Assembly: GCA_044368575.1 (NCBI GenBank)
Contig: JBIPPH010000006.1
Coordinates: 1 to 64,000 of the forward strand
DNA length: 64,000 nucleotides
Reading direction: 5' to 3'
Source: JABMMZ01 sp044368575
Lineage (GTDB): Bacteria; Bacteroidota; Bacteroidia; NS11-12g; UBA955
Shown: one piece after another, positions 60,090 through 64,000 of the stretch
Layout of the letters: each line of letters opens with the position of its first letter
Position numbering within the stretch: position 1 is the stretch's first letter
The notes under the pieces: model-generated
Told to the model about the DNA's origin: nothing
Databases searched by the model: none
Seen by the model: the letters and a program-made list of their open reading frames with translations, nothing else
Made by a program: the position numbers and the translations under genes

Positions 60090-61523
60090 TTATTCTACCA
60101 CAGAAATTTTTATGCTATTGGCCATTGACTTTTGCTTGATTGGCATGCTAGCGGTATGGATAACTATATCATCTTTACTCACCAATTGATTGGCTTTTAA
60201 TACATCAATTACATCCGTAAAAGTTTGATCTGTACTTTCGTATTTATCGTAATAAAATCCTCTTACTCCCCAGACTAAACTCATGGTTTTTAACAAAGGT
60301 TTATTGTTGGTGAAAATGAAAATATTAGCCATTGGTCTGTAAGAAGAAATTTCAAGCGCAGAATAACCTGAACGGGTCATACCAACAATTGATTTGGCTT
60401 TTAGGTGGTCACTCATTCGCACAGCTGTAAAGCAAATTTCATCAGAAATAAAGGTGTCTGATTGGGCAGTTGGCTTAACCCCTTTGAAGTAGACTCTGCG
60501 GTCTTTTTCAACGTCTCTTATAATCTTCTCCATGGTCTCAACCACTTTGATAGGGAAGGCGCCTACACTGGTTTCCGCACTTAACATTACCGCGTCAGCA
60601 CCATCGATTACGGCATTGGCAACATCGCTCACTTCAGCTCTTGTTGGTGTAGAATTCACAATCATTGATTCCATCATTTGAGTGGCCACAATCACTGGTT
60701 TTGCAGATCGTATGCATTTTTCGATGATATTTTTCTGAATGATTGGTACGTCTTGAAGGGGTACTTCAACACCAAGGTCTCCACGAGCAACCATTATGCC
60801 ATCAGTAACAGCAATGATTTCATCAATGTTTTGAACCGCTTCAGGCTTTTCAATTTTAGCGATGACTTTTGCTTCTTTGCCTGCGGCTTTGATTCTGTTT
60901 TTAAGGTCAATGATATCAGACGCTTTTCTAACGAAAGATAAGCCAATCCATTCCACATTGTTCTCGAGTCCAAACTGAAGATCTTCAATGTCTTTTTCAG
61001 TTAAGCTAGGGAAGGAAACATTGGTATGTGGGAGGTTGAATCCTTTTTTAGATTTTAATATACCACCAGTAATAACGGTTGCTTTAACATCTGTTTCGTT
61101 CAATACTTCATCGATGCGGATTTCAATTTTCCCATCATCAATCAAAATGAATTCACCAGGTTTCATGTCTTTGGCTAAATCTCTGTATCGGATACAGACC
61201 ATTTCAGCCGTACTGATCATTTCTTTGCTGGTTAAGATTAAAGTTTGACCATTGCTGATGTTAACGCCATCATTCTCAACCATGCCTAATCTGAGTTTAG
61301 GGCCTTGTAAATCTTGAAGTATGCATACATCAGAATTTAATTCCTCATTGATGCTTCTGATGTGTTGTATTACTTCAAGGTGGTCTTCATGTGAACCATG
61401 AGAAGAATTGATGCGGCATACATCTACACCCGCTAAGATCAATGATTTTAGCATTTCTCTTGAGGACGTAGCAGGACCAATGGTGGCCACTATTTTGGTT
61501 TTGTTAAAATCGTTTTTATACAT
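60090..61523 (-). CDS. pyk: Pyruvate kinase
   Basis: Final step of glycolysis. The 477-residue protein has KIVATIGPATSS, INSSHGSHEDH (substrate region with the Asn/Arg-x-Asn-Ser motif), LQDLQGPKLR, KIEKPEAVQNIDEI, MVARGDLGVEVP, the active-site Thr/Lys block ATQMMESM and SAETSVGAFP. Overlaps the upstream IPExxxVDY-like gene by 8 bases and precedes the L,D-transpeptidase. Confidence 0.97.
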   Translation of the reverse strand: MYKNDFNKTKIVATIGPATSSREMLKSLILAGVDVCRINSSHGSHEDHLEVIQHIRSINEELNSDVCILQDLQGPKLRLGMVENDGVNISNGQTLILTSKEMISTAEMVCIRYRDLAKDMKPGEFILIDDGKIEIRIDEVLNETDVKATVITGGILKSKKGFNLPHTNVSFPSLTEKDIEDLQFGLENNVEWIGLSFVRKASDIIDLKNRIKAAGKEAKVIAKIEKPEAVQNIDEIIAVTDGIMVARGDLGVEVPLQDVPIIQKNIIEKCIRSAKPVIVATQMMESMIVNSTPTRAEVSDVANAVIDGADAVMLSAETSVGAFPIKVVETMEKIIRDVEKDRRVYFKGVKPTAQSDTFISDEICFTAVRMSDHLKAKSIVGMTRSGYSALEISSYRPMANIFIFTNNKPLLKTMSLVWGVRGFYYDKYESTDQTFTDVIDVLKANQLVSKDDIVIHTASMPIKQKSMANSIKISVVE

Positions 61524-61971
61524 ACTGGGCTTCTAGGAATTTTTTGGTGTTTAGAAAGTTGTCAAAGAATAAATTTTGACCGTTAATTTTTTGGAAAGGA
61601 ATATTGAAAATGTATTCTATGCTAGAGTTAGTTTGAATACTTTGAACCGCTCTGTCAAAATAATTGTAGAGGTCTTCACCTTGGCAAATTAACAGGTAGT
61701 CAAACAAAGGGTTGGATTGAAAAAAATACGCTTGGTCGCCTTTGTTTTTAATTAAATGCCAATGCAGTTCAACATCTTCAAAATAACAATAGTAATGTCT
61801 GTGTAAACTGGTTTTTTTCTCAGGCAATGGTCTAACCCATTCTAAGTTTAATCCCATGTTGATGTCAAAGCTTTTATTGATTTGCCACGCCACTTGATGT
61901 TCAGGCAATGCCGATTTAATCCCCGCTACTTTTGGGAAAAACACATCGTTATGAGGATTACTTGCCGGCAT
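61516..61971 (-). CDS. IPExxxVDY-family-like protein
   Basis: A 151-residue protein encoded directly upstream of pyk and overlapping it by 8 bases, which is the normal neighbourhood of the IPExxxVDY family in Bacteroidota. HQVAWQINKSFDINM and WHLIKNKG fit the family; the name-giving motif is degenerate here, with only the terminal DY of SNPLFDYLL kept. Function unknown. Start 61971 is used because the longer TTG start at 61983 lies within the -7 promoter element. Confidence 0.65.
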   Translation of the reverse strand: MPASNPHNDVFFPKVAGIKSALPEHQVAWQINKSFDINMGLNLEWVRPLPEKKTSLHRHYYCYFEDVELHWHLIKNKGDQAYFFQSNPLFDYLLICQGEDLYNYFDRAVQSIQTNSSIEYIFNIPFQKINGQNLFFDNFLNTKKFLEAQYV

Positions 61972-61980
61972 AAAGCAAGG

Positions 61981-61988
61981 CAAATATA
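61981..61988 (-). promoter_or_regulatory. -7 element of the IPExxxVDY-pyk-transpeptidase operon
   Basis: Minus-strand TATATTTG fits TAnnTTTG; predicted RNA start is about 4 bases before the ATG at 61971. No clear -33. Confidence 0.5.
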
Positions 61989-62040
61989 CTTCATTTTGGA
62001 GATTAAAATGGGAATTTAATGGGTTACTTTTTTGTGAAGT

Positions 62041-63123
62041 TTACAAGGCAATCACCCTTTGAACAGCGGCTTCAACTTTATCAACTGGTAGATCTTTCAT
62101 ACAGCTGTTGCCCAACTTACAAGAACCGCGATAAAAACACTCACAAGCTTTATCAGGCATAACAATTTCCCCATTGCCAAATAAATCAAATTCATGTGGA
62201 TTAAAGATATTGTTCATCAATACGATTTTCTTTTGAAGACCTAATGTCAAATGCATGCCCATAGTTACTTGAGTTACTACAAGGTTGCATTGGTCAATAA
62301 GGTTAATGAATTGAGGCAATGGGAAATACCCTAAATACATTGCATTGCTTTTGGCTTGAATGCGTTTGTTGCGGGCATCTTCTTGCTCACCACCCAATAA
62401 GATTACCTGATAACCTTTTGCCATCAAACGTGTTGCTAAATCGGCAAAATAGTCTTCAGGCCATAAGCGTGTGGTCCATCTATCACCACAACCTGTGTTG
62501 AGGCCAATTATGGTTTTGCTTTTATCTAATTGCGGCCATTCAAAACCTTTATTGGCATGGTTGTCTAACAAATAAGGTTCGCCCTTGTAGGTTAAGCCAC
62601 ACATTTGGTAAATTTCTGTACAGTAATTTAAGGTATTGGCTTGGCTCACATCGTCGAATAAACCAGTGTGGTACTTGTGAAAAGCTAAATCATTGATGGG
62701 TTGGGTCACATTGTCTTTGAGAATATAACCGTATTTTTCTTTTGCCTGAACCACTTTTAACAAAGCAGAAGCTTCTTTTTCCTTATCTAAATTAATGGCT
62801 ATATCGAATTCAGCATTTTGTAAATACAAGGCTGATGCGTAATCGAATTTTAAAATTTCATGAATTTGTCCGCTAGGTAAAATAGCAGGGGTCATGGTTA
62901 ACCAAGTGATTTTACAATTTGGATAGAGCGCTTTATAGGTGCTGATTAGAGGTGTGGTTCTGATCACATCGCCTATAGCGCCTAGCTTAATGATGAGTAT
63001 ACGTTTGCTGATGGCTTGATAAGCCTTGCAATCATTGCAATGGTAACCGTGTTCTTTATGAGGTAAACAAGGCAAATCACCTCTAAAATGCAAACAGTCA
63101 GAATGGTATTGTTCCATGGTCAT
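62041..63123 (-). CDS. Glycosyltransferase family 9 with two Cys clusters
   Basis: A 360-residue heptosyltransferase-like protein: ILIIKLGAIGDVIRTTPL (acceptor-side signature), GLNTGCGDRWTTRLWP, VILLGGEQED and VVTQVTMGMHLTLGL. It differs from classical WaaC/WaaF by two cysteine clusters: at the N-terminus Cys10, Cys19, Cys29 and Cys32 with His residues between, and near the C-terminus Cys327, Cys329, Cys335 and Cys341. The Cys sites could bind zinc. Likely a transferase for LPS core or another surface glycan. Confidence 0.85.
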   Translation of the reverse strand: MTMEQYHSDCLHFRGDLPCLPHKEHGYHCNDCKAYQAISKRILIIKLGAIGDVIRTTPLISTYKALYPNCKITWLTMTPAILPSGQIHEILKFDYASALYLQNAEFDIAINLDKEKEASALLKVVQAKEKYGYILKDNVTQPINDLAFHKYHTGLFDDVSQANTLNYCTEIYQMCGLTYKGEPYLLDNHANKGFEWPQLDKSKTIIGLNTGCGDRWTTRLWPEDYFADLATRLMAKGYQVILLGGEQEDARNKRIQAKSNAMYLGYFPLPQFINLIDQCNLVVTQVTMGMHLTLGLQKKIVLMNNIFNPHEFDLFGNGEIVMPDKACECFYRGSCKLGNSCMKDLPVDKVEAAVQRVIAL

Positions 63124-63234
63124 CAGTCTGCAAAATAAGAGTTTTTGTCATGAAATAAAAAATGCAGCCCATGCAAACCAACTTTTTTATCGAAACTTAC
63201 GTCTAATAACACAATAATTTGCATGAAATTTGTT

Positions 63235-63242
63235 TAATTTTG
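63235..63242 (+). promoter_or_regulatory. -7 element of the gene running off the window end
   Basis: TAATTTTG fits TAnnTTTG; predicted RNA start is next to the TTG start at 63250. Confidence 0.5.
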
Positions 63243-63249
63243 TATAGGC

Positions 63250-64000
63250 TTGAATGGTTTTAGAAAACATATAGCTGCTTTGTGTTTTGTTTTTGCTTTA
63301 GTGCTCAAACTCAATGCAACCCATTTAGTGGGCGGCTTTATTAGTTATGAATATGTTGGTACTTCAAGTTTTGGTGCGCGTTATACCATTACTATTACCT
63401 CTTATCGAGATTGCAAAACAGGAGCCATTCCATATGCTAAGAACATTGATGTTTGTGTGTATCAACGCAGTGATTTAAAACTCTATAAGACTTTCAATTT
63501 TACCTTGCAGACTACTGAATTGGTTAAACCAGTCGGAAGAACAGACTGTCCGGAAGCCACTCAAGTATGCTTGGAGAAAGGTGTTTACCGCAATCAAATT
63601 GATTTGCCCACCAGCAGTTATGGCTATTTTGTAAAATGGGAAGTCTGTTGCAGAAATACGCAAGTCAATTTAAAGAACGACATGTCTGGTGTGCCCTTTA
63701 TTGGTCAAACCTATCAAACCATTATTCCGCCAACTAATGTTAAGAACAGTTCCCCATATTTTACAGATGTGCCTGTGCCTTTCATTTGCATTAACGATAC
63801 CGCTGAACTGAGTAATTATGCCGTAGATCCAGATGGTGATTCATTGGTGTATAAATTAGCAACGCCATGGTATGGCGCCAGTTATGCGACTAATTATCCT
63901 GGTTGTACGCCAACATACAATGCCCCTGTGCCCATCAGTCCTATAGATTATGAGCCAGGTTACAATGGTAACATTCCTTTTGGGGTGACGGGTATTTCAC
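63250..64000 (+). CDS. Large exported cell-surface protein, N-terminal part (gliding/adhesin-like)
   Basis: The frame is open from the TTG at 63250 to the window end, so about 250 residues are seen. A signal peptide of about 24 residues ends KLNA and is followed by THLVGGFISYEYVG, then YTITITSYRDCKTG, and later Cys pairs such as WEVCCRNTQ. ATHxVGGxISYEYxG...RDC is the N-terminal block of large Bacteroidota proteins with PKD-type repeats and a gliding-motility/type IX C-terminal domain. The C-terminal part is not in the window. TTG is chosen because no ATG precedes the signal peptide in this frame. Confidence 0.75.
   Translation, partial: MNGFRKHIAALCFVFALVLKLNATHLVGGFISYEYVGTSSFGARYTITITSYRDCKTGAIPYAKNIDVCVYQRSDLKLYKTFNFTLQTTELVKPVGRTDCPEATQVCLEKGVYRNQIDLPTSSYGYFVKWEVCCRNTQVNLKNDMSGVPFIGQTYQTIIPPTNVKNSSPYFTDVPVPFICINDTAELSNYAVDPDGDSLVYKLATPWYGASYATNYPGCTPTYNAPVPISPIDYEPGYNGNIPFGVTGIS

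Noticed and set aside
1..64000. tRNA, rRNA, CRISPR, insertion sequences, prophage or defence systems
   Set aside because: No tRNA-like T-arm sequences, direct repeat arrays, transposase, integrase or phage gene were recognised by reading; a tRNA scan and an IS search would settle it.

Overview
The window is chromosomal DNA of a low-GC member of the Bacteroidota. The signs are type IX secretion components (a PorV/PorQ-type barrel and a C-terminal sorting domain), Bacteroidota-specific families (DUF4783 beside nadC, DUF4295 beside rpmG, DUF4834, DUF4286, DUF4175, an IPExxxVDY-like protein beside pyk), promoters of the TTTG-N(about 19)-TAnnTTTG type, no clear Shine-Dalgarno sites at the starts examined, and exported proteins whose mature N-terminus is predicted to be Gln. 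I see no rRNA, tRNA, CRISPR array, insertion sequence, prophage or plasmid signal. Gene density is very high and no gene-free stretch exceeds about 140 bases.

Layout. 1-1.65 kb: PorV/PorQ-type protein and an AcpH-like protein (minus). 1.7-9.6 kb: plus-strand tyrS, pepA, pdxA, uvrB, DUF4783, nadC and a type IX cargo protein, closed by a strong bidirectional terminator. 9.6-13.7 kb: adk-obgE (minus), a UDP-GlcNAc 2-epimerase (plus), then a TetR gene and an archaemetzincin-like lipoprotein (minus). 13.9-19.5 kb: the complete cell-shape operon mreB-mreC-mreD-mrdA-rodA. 19.5-22.5 kb: a histidine phosphatase overlapping head-to-head with a hotdog thioesterase, an isochorismate-synthase-type enzyme (probably menaquinone synthesis), a small membrane protein and an unknown exported protein. 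22.6-30.6 kb: M1 aminopeptidase lipoprotein, rlmD, a thioredoxin-like protein, a large DUF4175 coiled-coil membrane protein and tsaB. 30.6-36.7 kb (minus): an OmpA-like protein with calcium repeats, then a run transcribed rpmB-rpmG-DUF4295-terminator-ftsY-rimO-bshC. 36.8-44.7 kb (minus): a tetR-tolC-acrA-acrB type efflux operon followed by a NamZ-like exo-muramidase. 44.8-49.7 kb: apaG, an M28 glutaminyl cyclase lipoprotein, a PLP enzyme, DUF4286 and a DPP-IV-type peptidase. 49.7-56.1 kb: dapD, a GT4 glycosyltransferase, galE, a WbpD-like acetyltransferase, odhB, a KdsC-like phosphatase and an SGNH hydrolase. 56.2-64 kb: ALDH7, a LytTR regulator, a methyltransferase, an L,D-transpeptidase, pyk with its IPExxxVDY-like neighbour, a GT9 glycosyltransferase, and the start of a large exported protein cut by the window end.

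Most of this is core metabolism and cell-envelope biology: lysine/DAP supply, elongasome, murein turnover, LPS/polysaccharide sugars, efflux and export. No new multi-gene defence or mobile system is visible. The most unusual signals are: (a) two intrinsic terminators whose hairpins contain the start codon of the next gene and whose U-tracts double as Phe/Tyr codons of its signal peptide; (b) a lipoprotein that fits the archaemetzincin spacing signature exactly except that the Met-turn Met is Leu; (c) a LytTR regulator whose receiver lacks the phospho-Asp and the conserved Lys, with a 10-bp-arm palindrome around its own promoter; (d) a perfect 8-bp inverted repeat upstream of the efflux TetR; (e) a glutaminyl cyclase encoded among at least seven exported proteins predicted to start with Gln; and (f) a TyrRS in which the first His of HIGH is Gly.
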